The notes: generated from the sequence alone by a model not told the origin. DNA of 64,000 bases from Sciurus carolinensis (GCF_902686445.1 NC_062232.1:19326897-19390896), one strand, 5' to 3'; counted from the stretch's first letter, positions 11,786-23,419 are shown. Program-made: numbers and translations.

Positions 11786-13169
11786 TTCCTTTTACTTCAC
11801 ATCCTCACCAGCATTTGGTGTTGTCAATGTTTGGGATTTTAGCCATTCTGCTAGGTATATACTGGTATCTCATTAGTTTGATTTACAATTCCCTAGTGAC
11901 ATACAATGTTGAGCATCCTTTCATGTGATTATTGTTCATCTATGTATCTTTTGTTGTGAGATATCTGTTCAGATATTTTGTCTGTTTTTTAATTGGGTTG
12001 TTTGTTTTCTTACTGTTGAATTTTGAGTTTTTTTTTATATTTTGGATATATATCCTTATCAGACATATACATATATATTCTCATCAGATATGTATTTTAA
12101 AAGTGTTTTCTCCCAGTCTGTGGTTTATATTTTTATTCTCTTCACAGTATCTTTTGTAGAAGTTTTTAATTTTAATGAAGTCCAGCATATTGACTTTATC
12201 CTCTTATAGAATGTACTTTTGGTTATATCTAAAAATTCCTTGCCAAACTTAAGGTCACCTAGATTTTCTCATATTCTGTAAGATTAACAATTTTGCATAT
12301 TACATGTAGGGCTATGATGCACTTTGAGTTAATTTTTGTTAAAGGTATAAAGTCAGGGTATATGTTTATTTTCTTGCATGTGCACATCTAATTGTTTCAG
12401 GACAATTGACTTGAAAGACTGTGTTTTCATATTTGAATAGCTGTTTCTCTTTTTCAAAGATCAGTTGACTGTATTTGTGTAGGTCTGTTTCTGGGCTCTC
12501 TCTCTTGATCCACTGATCTCTTTGTATATTCTTTTGCCAACCTCATAGAGTATTACTATGGCTTTACAGTAAGTGTTGAAATGGGGATAATGTCAGTCCT
12601 TCAACTTTTCTTTGTCTTCAATATTGTGCTAGCTCTTCTGGGTCTTTTGTCTCCCTATATAAATTATGGAATCATGAGATAGCTTGTTGGGGTTTTTTGT
12701 GTTTAATCTATAAATCAAGTTTGGAAGAACTGACATCTGGACAATATTGAGTCTTTCTATCCATGAACATGGACTATTTCTCTATTTAGATCAACCTTGA
12801 TCTCTTTTATCAGAGTTTTATAGATTTCTTTATGTAGATCTTGTACATACTTTGTTAAATTATTTGATTTTTAGGTGCTAACATAAATGTGTTTTGAATT
12901 TCAAATTCCAACTGTTCATTGCAATGTATAGTAAAACAATTGACTTTTGTATGTAAGCATTGTATCCTGCACCTTGCTATAATTACTTATTAGTTCCAGA
13001 AGTTTTTAGGTTGATATTTTTGATTTTTCTACATAGACAATCATGTCATCTGAGAACAAATGAAGTCTTATTTCTTTTATTCAAATATGTATTTCCCTTT
13101 TTCATTATCTGACATGATGTCGAATAGGAGTATTGAGAAAGCACGTCCTGTGTTTGATTCTGGAGCTGG

Positions 13170-13640
13170 ATCTTTTAAACCTTTCTTTTGCCAGCTGGCG
13201 CAACATTAAACCTTGTCATTGGAGAGCATTATAGGTATATTGCAGCATATAACAGAGTCAGGGGATTCTCTTTATGGTCTGTGGTGCTTAACTTTTTACT
13301 TTCATGACATTGCTGCCAGTGGCATATGAGAGATTCAGTGATACTAACCATCCAGGAAGTTTCTCAGCACCCTGGTGGGTAGGCTTTTTCTCATCATCCT
13401 GAATCAACCTGTGAACCAGCTCTGCTTATGACACCCCACTGATCTTTTCTACCATCCAGTGGGCTACCATCAAACCACTAATGAGAGCAAAAACTCAGTC
13501 TTAGATAATTTTCCGCAGGTCTAGAGGGAATATATGTCCCCTACAATTGCTATTATATGTTTAGGGTTTTCTTTTGCATCTTTTACTAGCTAACAACATT
13601 TATATTATATTTTCTCTGTTCAAAATTATTGGTTTGGTTT
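13170..13640. other. non-coding, nothing recognised with confidence
   Basis: Moderately AT-rich, no open frame of note. May include an old transposon remnant, but I cannot name one. Confidence 0.4.
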
Positions 13641-13644
13641 CTTT

Positions 13645-13845
13645 CTCTTTTTTTCCCATTGAAATCTGAGAATTTAACCCAGGGTTACTTTTTCATTGAG
13701 TTGCATCCCCAGCCCTTTTTGAAACAGGGTCTTGTTAAGTCACTTATGACCTTGCTAAGTTGCTGAGGTTGGTCTCACACTTGCAATCCTCCTTATTTAG
13801 TCTCCCTGGGATTACAGGCATGTGCCTCTGCATCTGGCTACTGAT
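13645..13845 (-). mobile_element. composite B1-ID SINE
   Basis: Reverse ID-like half ('ttgagttgcatccccagccc') then reverse B1-like half ('gctgaggttggtctcacact', 'gggattacaggcatgtgcct'). TSD not clear. Confidence 0.85.
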
Positions 13846-13849
13846 TTGG

Positions 13850-15435
13850 GTTGTTTTGACTGGAATGACCTGCTTCTTTTGAATTTCTGGCTGACTTAAA
13901 TTCTCAAGTAGATTATTGTCCCCCAACTGAACTGCTGTGATTAGGCTTGAGGGGAGGGAGAATAGAGTATAGGAAAGGGAGGACCATCCCTGTTGGTAGA
14001 CACAGTGATTTCTGGTTCTCTGAAGGTCTCAGGTGTCTTGACTGGCTAGGTGGGTGAGTTGTGGGCAGGACTAACTGGCATGAGAAGTAAGTAGGACCTG
14101 ACATTCTTAAAAGTCCTTCCCTCAGAACTCTATTCTAGAAATGTGTCTGGGATAGGATGTTCATTGCACTATTTGAGATGTGGCAGGTTAGACGTAATCA
14201 AGGAGAAAGGTTCTTCTTATTCACTGTCCCCAAGAAAATGAAACACATTAGTGGGTCCAGGTAGAGTTGGGTCTCTGGTTAAATACTGAGAAACATCTGA
14301 GGAAGCTATGATATTCCACTTGTTTTGGCCTTTATGCCACTGGTTGTCTCATTGATGAGCAGAAAATGAGAAACTCCATGGCTCTGAAGGATTTTATCCT
14401 TTTGCTGAGAAGATAAGCTATAGATATTTATGTGATGTTTAAACATTTAAGTACAGTGAGTTAGGAGATCATTTGTCTAAATTGTACATATTGTTTGTTA
14501 ATAGATAATTTGTATTATGAATTTGTTTTCCTTGGTGTGTACACTCTCACATCCCTGGAGATATGGGTGAGCAAGGTGTTACACTCCCTTGCTCCTGCTG
14601 GCAATGGCACAGGTGCAGAACTGTGGGTATGATGAATCAAATGCCAATTGCATCACTGCTGCCTGTGCTCAGCTCAGATTGCCGTCAGTGGAAGAAATAG
14701 AATTCATTAGTTTTCTTTCAGGGCACATGCAAACACATGGGTTTCAAAGAATGTGTAATGGCAGCAGCAAGGAGAAATGGGCAAGCCCAGCCTTTTCTCT
14801 CCCCTGAGCAACTCTGGCAACAGATGAACTGATGAGCATTCGGAAACACTCTTTTTGTCAGTAGATATTTGAGGAGACAGTATTACTGTGGCAAAATGCT
14901 TTGTTGATAACTGATCACAATTTTTTATTCTCTCCCAGGACTATTGAGAAAATAATATTGATTTGTTAAAGAATCCAACATGCTATAAATGCTCACAGGA
15001 AATATTACTAAATACTCAAACAACTAGTTTTAAAGAGTCAGATAAAAATAAAATGTGTGAAAATCACTTGCCTGAGATGTGATGAGTTATCTAGTGTGAT
15101 GAGCTCAGTGCCTCTGTTTTCATGTATATTCTCCTTTTGGCATTGGTGGTGTTAATGCCATTTGACAAGTGTGGGGCTGTGGTGTGATGATAAAGAACGG
15201 CATTTAAAGAAAAATATAGTCTCCTAAAAATTCCTCCAGAGTTTGGGAGATAGATGGGGATGAGGGGAAAACTTGAGCCAGGTTGTAGCATTATATTTCC
15301 CAAATTAGACTGATCTTTGATATTTTGATTGAAATTTGGTGGTGATGGAACACAAGAATCCATTTAAAATGCACCCAACTTGTGAACTTGATTCTGCCAG
15401 TTTGAAAAATATCATTCTTGTGTATATTCGAAAAT
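13850..15435. other. unique non-coding sequence
   Basis: No repeat or coding content that I can support. Small frames at 14589-14807 (+) and 15091-15363 (-) have no recognisable domain and no exon context. Confidence 0.45.
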
Positions 15436-15484
15436 GAAATTTATTTATTTATTTATTTTTTTTATTTTTTTTTATTTTTTTTTT

Positions 15485-15690
15485 ACGTTTACATAGGGTA
15501 ATGATGTTTATTATATTTTTCCCCTCCCCCCACCCCTCCCACCCCTCTTTTCCCTCTACACAGTCCTTCTTTCCTTCATTCTTACTGCTCTCCTTAGCCT
15601 AACTCTAAACCTAACCCTAAACCTAATGCTAGCCTGTCCCACCCCCCATTATATGTCCTCATCCGCTTATCAGCGAGATCATTCGTCCTT
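15485..15690 (-). other. L1 copy A 3' UTR with G-rich tract and telomere-like hexamers
   Basis: On the L1 sense strand the 3' UTR has a G-rich stretch (reverse of 15519-15549) with several runs of three or more Gs, able in principle to form a G-quadruplex, a known trait of mammalian L1 3' UTRs. Next to it, 15599-15634 is a degenerate array of about six hexamers of CCTAAC type. Confidence 0.8.
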
Positions 15691-15766
15691 TAGTTTTTTG
15701 AGATTGGCTTATCTCACTTAGCATGATATTCTCCAATTTCGACCATTTGCCTACAAATGCCATAAT

Positions 15767-18580
15767 TTAATCATTCTTCATTGCGGAGTAATATTCCATT
15801 GTATAAATATGCCACAGTTTCTTTATCCATTCATCAACTGAAGGACATCTAGGTTGGTTCCACAATCTGGCTATGGTGAATTGAGCAGCAATGAACATTG
15901 ATGTGGCTGTATCTCTGTAGTATGCTGATTTTAAGTCCTTTGGGTATAGGCCAAGGAGTGGGATAGCTGGGTCAAATGGTGTTTCCATTCCAAGCTTTCT
16001 GAGGAATCTCCACACTGCTTTCCAGAGTGGTTGCACTAATTTGCAACCCCACCAGCAATGTATGAGTGTTCCTTTTTCACCACATCCTCGCCAACACCTA
16101 TTGTTGCTTGTATTCTTGATAATCGCCATTCTAATTGGGGTGAGATGAAATCTTAGGGTAGTTTTGATTTGCATTTCCCTTATTACTAGGGATGTTGAAC
16201 ATTTTTTCATATATCTGGTGATTACTTGTACATCTTCTTCTGTGAAGTGTCTGTTCATTTCCTTAGCCCATTTGTTGATTGGATTATTTGTATTCTTCGT
16301 GTAGAGTTTTTTGAGTTCTTTATAGATTCTGGAAATTAGCGCTCTATCTGAGGTATGGTTGGCAAAGATATTCTCCCACTCTGTAGGCTCTCTCTTCACA
16401 TTGCTGATAGTTTCCTTTGCTGAGAGAAAGCTTTTTAGTTTGAATCTATCCCAGTTGTTGATTCTTGCTTTTATTTCTTGTGCTATGGGAGTCCTGTTAA
16501 GGAAATCTGATCCTGAGCCAACAAGTTGAAGATTTGGACCTACTTTTTCTTCTATAAGATGCAGGGTCTCTGGTCTGATTCCGAGGTCCTTGATCCATTT
16601 TGAGTTGAGTTTTGTGTAGGGTGAGAGATAGGGGTTTAGTTTCATTCTATTGCATATAGTTTTCCAGTTTTCCCAGCACCATTTGTTGAAGAGGCTATCT
16701 TTTCTCCATTGCATATTGTTGGAACCTTTGTCTAGTATGAGAAAATTGTATTTATTTGGGTTTGTGTCCATGTCCTCTATTCTGTACCATTGATCTACCT
16801 GTCTATTTTGGTACCAATACCATGCCGTTTTTGTTACTATTGCTTTGTAGTAGAGTTGAAGATCTGGTATTGCAATACCCCCTGCTTCGCTCTTGCTACT
16901 GAGGATTGCTTTAGCTATTCTAGGTTTTTTATTCTTCCAGATGAATTTCATAATTGCTTGCTCTATTTCTGCAAGGTACATCATTGGGATTTTAATTGGA
17001 ATTGCATTGAATCTGTATAGAACTTTAGGTAGTATAGCCATTTTGACGATATTAATTCTGCCTATCCAGGAACATGGGAGATCTTTCCATCTTCTAAGGT
17101 TTTCTTGAATTTCTTTCTTTAGTGTTCTGTAGTTCTCATTGTAGAGGTCTTTCACCTCTTTTGTGAGATTGATTCCCAAGTACTTTATTTTTTTCGATGC
17201 TATTGTGAATGGGGTAGTTTTCCTAATTTCTCTTTCTGAAGATTCATCACTTATGTATAAAAATGCATTGGATTTATGAGCATTGATCTTGTAACCTGCT
17301 ACTTTACTGAATTCACTTATGAGTTCTAAAAGTTTTCTGGTGGAATTTCCAGGTTCCTCTAAATATATAATCATGTCATCAGCGAACAGGGATAGTTTGA
17401 GTTCTTCTTTTCCTATTCGTATCCCTTTAATTTCTTTGGTTTGTCTGATTGCTCTGGCTAGAGTCTCAAGGACGATGTTGAATAGAAGTGGTGAAAGAGG
17501 GCATCCCTGCCTTGTTCCAGTTTTTAGGGGGAACGCTTTCAGTTTTTCACCATTTAGAATGATATTAGCCATGGGCTTAGCGTAGATGGCCTTTATAATG
17601 TTTAGGAATGTTCCCATTACCCCAATTTTTTCTAGTGTTTTGAGCATGAAGGGATGCTGTATTTTATCAAATGCTTTTTCTGCATCTATTGAAATAATCA
17701 TGTGATTCTTAACTTTAAGTCTGTTGATATGGTGAATGACATTTATTGATTTCCGAATGTTGAACCAACCTTGCATCCCTGGGATAAAACCCACTTGATC
17801 GTGGTGCACTATCTTTTTAATATATATTTGTATGCGATTTGCTAAAATTTTGTTGAGAATTTTTGCATCGATGTTCATTAAGGATATTGGTCTGAAATTT
17901 TCTTTCCTTGATGTGTCTCTGTCTGGTTTAGGTATCAGGGTGATATTGGCTTCATAGAACGAGTTTGGTAGGGTTCCCTCCTCTTCTATTTCATGGAATA
18001 GTTTGAGGAGTATTGGAATGAGCTCTTCTTTAAAGGTTTTGTAGAACTCGGCTGAGAACCCATCTGGTCCTGGACTTTTCTTTGTTGGTAGGCTTTTGAT
18101 GACCTCTTCTATTTCATTGCTTGAAATTGGTTTATTTAAGTTGTGTATGTCCTCCTCGTTCAGTTTAGGTAGTTCATATGTCTCTAGAAATTTGTTGATG
18201 TCTTCAAGGTTTTCTGTTTTGTTGGAGTATAGATTTTCGAAATAGCTTCTAATTATGTTTTGTATTTCACTCGTGTCTGTTGTGATGTTTCCTTCTTCAT
18301 TCCGAATTTTAGTAATTTGAGTTTTCTCCCTCTTTCTCTTTGTTAGTGTGGCTAAGGGTTTATCAATTTTATTTATTTTTTCAAAGAACCAACTATTTAT
18401 TTTATTAATTTTTCCGATTGTTTCTTTTGTTTCGATTTCGTTGATTTCGGCTCTGATTTTAACTATTTCCTGTCTTCTACTACTTTTGGTATTGGTCTGC
18501 TCTTCTTTTTCTAGTGCTTTGAGCTGTAGTGTTAACTCGTTTATTTGTTGATTTCTACTTCTTTTTTGAATGCACCCCAT
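15767..18580 (-). pseudogene. L1 copy A ORF2, reverse transcriptase and C-terminal part
   Basis: A 937-codon open frame covers most of ORF2p: a linker, the reverse-transcriptase domain and the cysteine-rich C-terminal region. Catalytic signatures are intact: SIDAEKAFD with Asp near residue 299, [11 protein letters not shown] near 358-368, FADD at 399-402. The C-terminal cluster has C829, C833, H841 and C846. ORF2p nicks target DNA and copies L1 RNA at the nick. The frame begins out of phase with the upstream linker (break at a 6-A run near 18569) and ends at a TAA after ...YYSAMKND. Copy B reads AAA there and runs about 45 codons further, so the stop is a nonsense change. Start here is a frame entry, not a real initiation site. 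Confidence 0.9.
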
Positions 18581-19002
18581 GAAATAAATCTTCCTCTAAG
18601 TACTGCTTTCATAGTGTCCCAGAGATTTTGATATGATGTGTCTTTGTTCTCGTTTACTTCTAAGAATTTTTTTATTTCCCTCCTGATGTCTTCTGTTATC
18701 CATTCATCATATAATAGTGTATTATTTAGTCTCCAGGTATTGGAGAAGTTTCTGTTTTTTATTCTGTCATTTATTTCTAATTTCAATCCATTATGATCTG
18801 ATAGAGTACAAGGTAGTATCTCTATCTTCTTGTATTTACTAACAGTAGCTTTGTGGCATAAAATATGGTCTATTTTAGAGAAGGATCCATGTGCTGCTGA
18901 GAAGAAAGTGTATTCATTCTTTGTTGGATGGTATATTCTATATATGTCCGTTAAGTCTAAATTGCTGATTGTGTTGTTGAGATCTATAGTTTCTTTATTC
19001 AA
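18541..19002 (-). pseudogene. L1 copy A ORF2, second half of endonuclease domain and linker
   Basis: This 153-codon frame continues the apurinic-type endonuclease: it holds FSKIDHILCH and LSDHNGLKL, which carry the later active-site Asp and His of the family. It is out of phase with the first endonuclease segment because of a missing A in a short A-run near 19009 (4 A here, 5 in copy B). It ends in TAA just after a 6-A run that throws the rest of ORF2 into another frame. Together the three pieces give about 1258 residues, near the usual ORF2p length of about 1275. Confidence 0.88.
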
Positions 19003-19505
19003 TTTTGTTTGGACGATCTATCCAGTGGTGAGAGAGGTGTGTTAAAATCGCCTAGTATTATTGTGTTGTGGTCTATTTGATTTCTGGAATTGAGAAGGAT
19101 TTGTTTGACGTACGTGGATGAGCCAATGTTCGGGGCATAGATATTTATGATTGTTATGTCTTGCTGATTTATGCTTCCCTTAAGCAGCATGTAATGTCCT
19201 TCTTTATCCCTTCTGACTAGTTTTGGTTTGAAGTCCACATTATCTGAGATGAGGATGGATACTCCAGCTTTTTTGCTGTGTCCGTGTGCATGGTATGTTT
19301 TTCCCCATCCTTTCACCTTTAGTCTATGGGTGTCTCTTTCTATGAGATGAGTCTCTTGCAGGCAGCATATTGTTGGATTTTTCTTTTTAATCCAATCTGC
19401 CAGTCTGTGTCTTTTGATTGATGAATTCAGGCCATTAACATTCAGGGTTATTATTGTGATATGATTTGTATTCCCAGTCAATTGACTCATATTTGTTTTT
19501 GACAT
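18999..19505 (-). pseudogene. L1 copy A ORF2, first half of endonuclease domain
   Basis: 168 codons starting at the natural ORF2 ATG, 31 bases after the ORF1 stop. Endonuclease landmarks in order: NVNGLNSS (active-site Asn), CLQETHL (Glu), NIYAPN, GDFNTPL (Asp and Asn). The domain nicks T-rich/A-rich target DNA to prime reverse transcription. Frame breaks after RSSKQN by a 1-base deletion, so no complete endonuclease can be made from this copy. Confidence 0.9.
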
Positions 19506-19536
19506 GATTTGGTTTCTCCTTTATTTGGCTATTCCT

Positions 19537-20280
19537 TTAGGCTAGCGCCTCCTGTTGCTGATTTGCATCGTTGTTTTTCATCTCTTCCTCATGGAATATT
19601 TTGCTGAGAATGTTCTGTAATGCTGGCTTTCTTTTTGTAAATTCCTTTAGCTTTTGTTTATCATGGAAGGATCTTATTTCATCGTCAAATTTGAAGGTAA
19701 GTTTTGCTGGGTATAAGATTCTTGGTTGGCATCCATTTTCTTTCAGGGCTTGGTATATGTTGTTCCAGACCCTTCTAGCTTTTAGGGTCTGGATTGAAAA
19801 ATCTGCTGATATTCTTATTGGTTTCCCTCTGAATGTAATTTGATTCTTTTCTCTCGCAGCCTTTAAAATTCTGTCTTTATTTTGTATGTTAGGTATTTTC
19901 ATAATAATGTGCCTTGGTGTGTGTCTGTTGTAATTTTGTATGTTTGGAGTTCTATAAGCCTCTTGTACTTGGTTTTCCATTTCATTCTTCAGATTTGGGA
20001 AATTTTCTGTTATTATTTCATTGAATAGATTGTTCATTCCTTTGGTTTGTTTCTCTAAGCCTTCCTCAATCCCAATAATTCTCAAATTTGGCCTTTTCAT
20101 GATATCCCATAGTTCTTGGAGATTCTGTTCATGATTTCTTACCATCTTCTCTGTTTGTTCCACTTTGTTTTCAAGGTTAAATATTTTGTCTTCAATGTCT
20201 GAGGTTCTGTCTTCCAGGTGTTCTATCCTATTGGTTATGCTTTCTATGGAGTTTTTAACTTGGTTTATTGTTTCCTTCAT
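19537..20280 (-). pseudogene. L1 copy A ORF1, RRM and C-terminal part
   Basis: A 247-codon frame: end of the coiled coil (regular heptads such as IESITNRIEHLEDRTSDIEDK), then an RRM-like domain (RPNLRIIGIEE...RHIIMKIP) and the C-terminal domain (ILYPAKLTFKFDDEIRSF). ORF1p is the trimeric RNA-binding chaperone that packages L1 RNA. The frame is separated from the N-terminal part only by a 10-A run. The MKETINQ methionine is an internal residue in the family, not the normal start. Confidence 0.9.
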
Positions 20281-20290
20281 TTCAAGGATT

Positions 20291-20584
20291 TCAGTTTGTT
20301 TTTTTTTTCAGTATCTCTAACTCTTTATTGAAATGATCTCTTGCTTCCCGTATTTGGTCTTTTAACTGTTGATTGGTGCGATCATTTAATGCCTGCATTT
20401 GCTCTTTCATCTCCTCCTTCAATGCCTGCATTTGCTCTTTCATCTCCTCATTAGCTTCCCTGATCGTTTTAATTACGTACATTCTGAACTCCCTTTCTGA
20501 CATTTCTTCTGCTGTGCTTTCATTGGGTTTTATTGATGTAGTATCTAGGTTTGTTTGGGACATTTTCTTCCCTTGTTTTCTCAT
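20291..20584 (-). pseudogene. L1 copy A ORF1, N-terminal part
   Basis: 97 codons from the natural ORF1 ATG: a basic N-terminus (MRKQGKKMSQ), then coiled coil with an exact tandem repeat of 11 residues (EEMKEQMQAL plus K or N). It ends ELEILKKKTN then stop, where a run of 10 A shifts the frame. Copy B (25552-25845) encodes the same 97 residues and has the same 10-A run. Confidence 0.9.
20384..20449 (-). repeat. 33-bp tandem duplication in ORF1 coiled coil (copy A)
   Basis: Two 33-bp units (20384-20416 and 20417-20449), identical but for the last codon, each encoding EEMKEQMQAL plus one residue. The same duplication is in copy B at 25687-25752. Confidence 0.9.
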
Positions 20585-21527
20585 AATGGTCAGTTGTCAG
20601 TGGGACCCTGAGATATTGCAGTTTTCCACTATTGGCTTATAGTGTCCCAGTAGATTTCCAGTGTATCACCTCCCAGCCTTCAGTAGCCTGATGTCTTGGA
20701 GGAATCTGATAAAGCAGCTCATTCGAAGAATACTGCCCCTAGCCCCCTACTGGTTCCACGTTTTGGAACTGGCTCTGTGCGGAAATGCTCTCACTGTGGG
20801 CCTGCACCGTGCAGCTGGCTGTGTGGGAAGAGCCCACTGCCGGAGTGTGGAAGACTACCTTGGGAAGACTCAAGCTGCCCTGCCCGGCTCTGCTAAGCCA
20901 CCTCTATCTGGGCCTGCCACCCGGGCTGAGCTTTACCCAGTGGGCAGACTCACCCGTGGCTCTATTTCAGTCCGAGTCTCTCTGTGCCTCCCCCTCTTAG
21001 CTCCTGGGTTCTGGAGCGACCGGGGGTGCAGTCTCCCTCTAGGCCGCCATCTTGGATCGCCCCGTGAAGAGAGCCCGCAGCCGGAGTGGGCAGAGCCGCC
21101 TGAAGAGGTCTCCGGCTGCCCTGCCCTTATCCCTGAGGCTGATTGCAGATCGAGGCTCTCCGCTGGTTCTTTGCAGGAGTACACTGCACTGCAGCGGCTC
21201 CGGGATTCGGAGCCTGCTCTGTTCAGACAGGCTCTCACTAGCGGGCCAGTTCCGTTCCGAGAACCTGGAGAAGCTGGCTGTGTGGGCGGGGCCCACCGCC
21301 GGAGTGCGCAGGACTGCCTGTGGATGACTCTAGCTGCCCTGCCCGGCTCCAATAAGCCACCTCTATCTGGGCCTGCCACCCAGGCCGAGCTTTACCCAGT
21401 GGGCAGACTCACCCGTGGCTCCACTTCAGTCCGAGTCTCTCAATGCCTCCCCTTCTTAACTCCTGGGTTCTGGAGCGACTGGAGGTGCAGTCTCCCTCTA
21501 GGCCGCCATCTTGGATCCTACATCATC
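20585..21527 (-). promoter_or_regulatory. L1 copy A 5' UTR/promoter with two tandem monomers
   Basis: GC- and CpG-rich. A block at 21273-21517 (outer) is repeated at 20814-21058 (inner), offset exactly 459 bp. Both end on this strand with 'ggccgccatcttggat', the reverse of the YY1-type 'aagatggcggcc' start motif. The segment between (21059-21272) opens with a third, weaker relative of the 'gagcccactgccggagtg' part. Tandem 5' UTR monomers are known from mouse L1; copy B has a single monomer. The arrangement should place two start-site motifs on one promoter. Confidence 0.8.
21501..21514 (-). promoter_or_regulatory. YY1-type site, outer L1 monomer (copy A)
   Basis: 'ggccgccatcttgg' is the reverse of ccaagatggcggcc, the YY1 consensus core at L1 transcription starts. 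An identical site lies at 21042-21055 in the inner monomer. Confidence 0.7.
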
Positions 21528-21539
21528 GAAATTTATTTT

Positions 21540-22918
21540 TAATGCACTTAGAGTTCCTACATTTCCAGTCAGATCTAGGATAATGTGACTTACTTACAGG
21601 AATATATCTTTAGTCTTGGAAATACAGGTCTCAGTATTTGGAAGAAAACATAAAAAATAAAAACAACAAAGAATTCGCTATTGAATTGGGCAATTGAAAG
21701 GCAAACACCTGGTTTTTTCTTCCCAATTATGCTGCTTGGTCTGGTAGAATAGGATGAAATGTACTCAAATAGAAAATAATCCTCTTGTTCCTTTCTGATC
21801 TATACCTCTTCTTTTACTCCTACTAAAACATACGTTTAGTCCTTCTTCTAATTCAAAAATAATTCATGCTCAATGCTGAAAATCCCAAAGAAAAAAATCA
21901 AAACAAAATTCTATAATTTTACCACCCATAGATAACCTTGCTGTGTTATCTAAAGTGGTATGTGATTATCAAGGTTTATAATTACAATATATCCTGACCA
22001 CTTGTAAAAGTAATTGTAAGCCAAAAAATGAATGTTAAAGGTAACCTATAGAAACTTGAAATTCATTCCTGCTACATTTTTATATGTTAAAAAATACTGA
22101 TTTATCAAATTGCCCATAGAATTCTGAGAAAATCTAAATTTTAGAATTTATAAATAGTGTCTTCTAAACTTGGCATATATTAGATATATAATGTATTTTT
22201 CCTTAAAGAGTTTTTAAACCCTTCATCACTTAATGTTCATTTTGACCTCTGTCATTCCTTCATTCATTGTAGAGTTGTTGAGCATTTATTATGAGAATGT
22301 AGCATCTAAGAAGCATTGGAAGGGTACTTATCTCCAGTGAGATTAATTTCTGGGCAGGGGCAAGATATAATAAAGTAAATAAAATTACAGGACATTTTCA
22401 GATTTTTTGGATTGGGTATTAAAGTACAGCTACTTTGAGGGAGTAAAATCAGTTAACACCTAAAAAACTAAATGAATTTTACCTTTGGAAAATGAGAGGC
22501 TGTACTTCCTTACAATTTCAACAACAGACTATATTACTAAGTTGTTTTGCTTTGGTTTGGTTTAAATAGCAAATTATCCTTATAAATTCTCTTTGTCTAG
22601 AGGAAATGCTACTTTTTTTTCTTAGAGTCCATCATTCTGGGTTTAAATTCCATGGTACTAGTGAATCCTTTCAATGGTACATGCAGGTCTTTTAATTTGG
22701 GGGCTTATTTTTAAAAATATATTATTTTTCCTTTTCTATTTAGGGATTCCAATTAGGACATTTGGTAGTTTTATTTATTTATGTATGTATTTATATGTTT
22801 ATTTATTTATTTATTTGCCTGTGTTCCATTTCAACCACTTTCTCCCTGACCATTATGATGTCTTTCTTTGTCATGTTTTCATTCTCTTGGTTTCTTTTCC
22901 TTTCTTCAGTGCCACTTG
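21540..22918. other. AT-rich non-coding sequence
   Basis: Flank of L1 copy A. A piece near 22247-22300 ('tccttcattcattgtagagt') may be an old L2 end in reverse. Otherwise nothing is recognised. Confidence 0.45.
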
Positions 22919-22929
22919 TTGTATTCACA

Positions 22930-23072
22930 TATTTTAAATTTTTAAAAAATATTTTAAGTTGTAGATGAACACAATACCTTTATTTTATTTATTTATATGT
23001 GGTACTGAGGATTGAACCCAGTGCCTCACATGTGCTAGGCAAGTGCTCTACCACTGAGCTATAACCTAGCCC
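22930..23072 (-). mobile_element. ID-type SINE with extended AT-rich tail
   Basis: AT-rich tail segment ('gtagatgaacacaatacctt') then reverse ID head ('tgagctataacctagccc'). Perfect 11-bp TSD ttgtattcaca at 22919-22929 and 23073-23083. The same SINE subtype occurs at 49848-49982. Confidence 0.9.
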
Positions 23073-23418
23073 TTGTATTCACACTTGAATCCACTCTCTC
23101 TTAGGCACTTTTATCATTTAGTCTTTCCTATAGGATGTTATCTGTCATTTCATTTCTTTCTTGAGTTTGATAAAATCTGCCTAATTTTTCCCTTTTTGGC
23201 CCATTTTTGTTCTTAGTTTAATTTTTTTAAGGAGTTTTTCCAAATCCCAAAATGATGTTTAAGAATATTTAATTCAATTTCAGTGTTATGTTAGTTTTAT
23301 AACAATTACTGTTGCTAACCTATATTTTTTTAGTGATAAGTTTTATCAATTAAAATATTTTGTTTTGAATCTGACTTCCTACTTAGTAGCTTTATATAGA
23401 TGAAAACTGCTTGTGTAC

Positions 23419-23419
<1 letters not shown>

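Larger units (their letters stand above)
10890..13170 (-). mobile_element. old L1 (L1M-like), part 2, minus strand
   Basis: Continuation of the element begun at 8985. ORF2-derived sequence on the minus strand is recognisable from 'gaatattacattatatgaa' to 'aatcatgtcatctgagaaca' (the latter lies opposite the reverse-transcriptase FADD region). Interrupted by SINEs at 11247-11458 and about 11574-11785. No open frame. Confidence 0.7.
15447..21527 (-). mobile_element. full-length L1, copy A (young squirrel L1)
   Basis: About 6.1 kb including 5' UTR, ORF1, ORF2, 3' UTR and an A-rich tail (T-rich at 15447-15484 on this strand). An 11-bp TSD gaaatttattt lies at 15436-15446 and 21528-21538. The 5' end carries 'ccaagatggcggcc' (a YY1-type site at the transcription start, as in human L1). 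ORF1 and ORF2 are near complete but broken: a 10-A run splits ORF1; two single-base frame shifts and a late nonsense codon affect ORF2. It is less decayed than copy B (25073-30516), the closest relative here. Confidence 0.95.

Noticed and set aside
14589..14807. possible coding exon (72 codons)
   Set aside because: No recognised protein family and no exon context.
20661..21542. 293-codon open frame on the plus strand
   Set aside because: It lies antisense in the GC-rich L1 copy A 5' UTR and its inner repetition just mirrors the two promoter monomers. No domain; frame is a by-product of composition.
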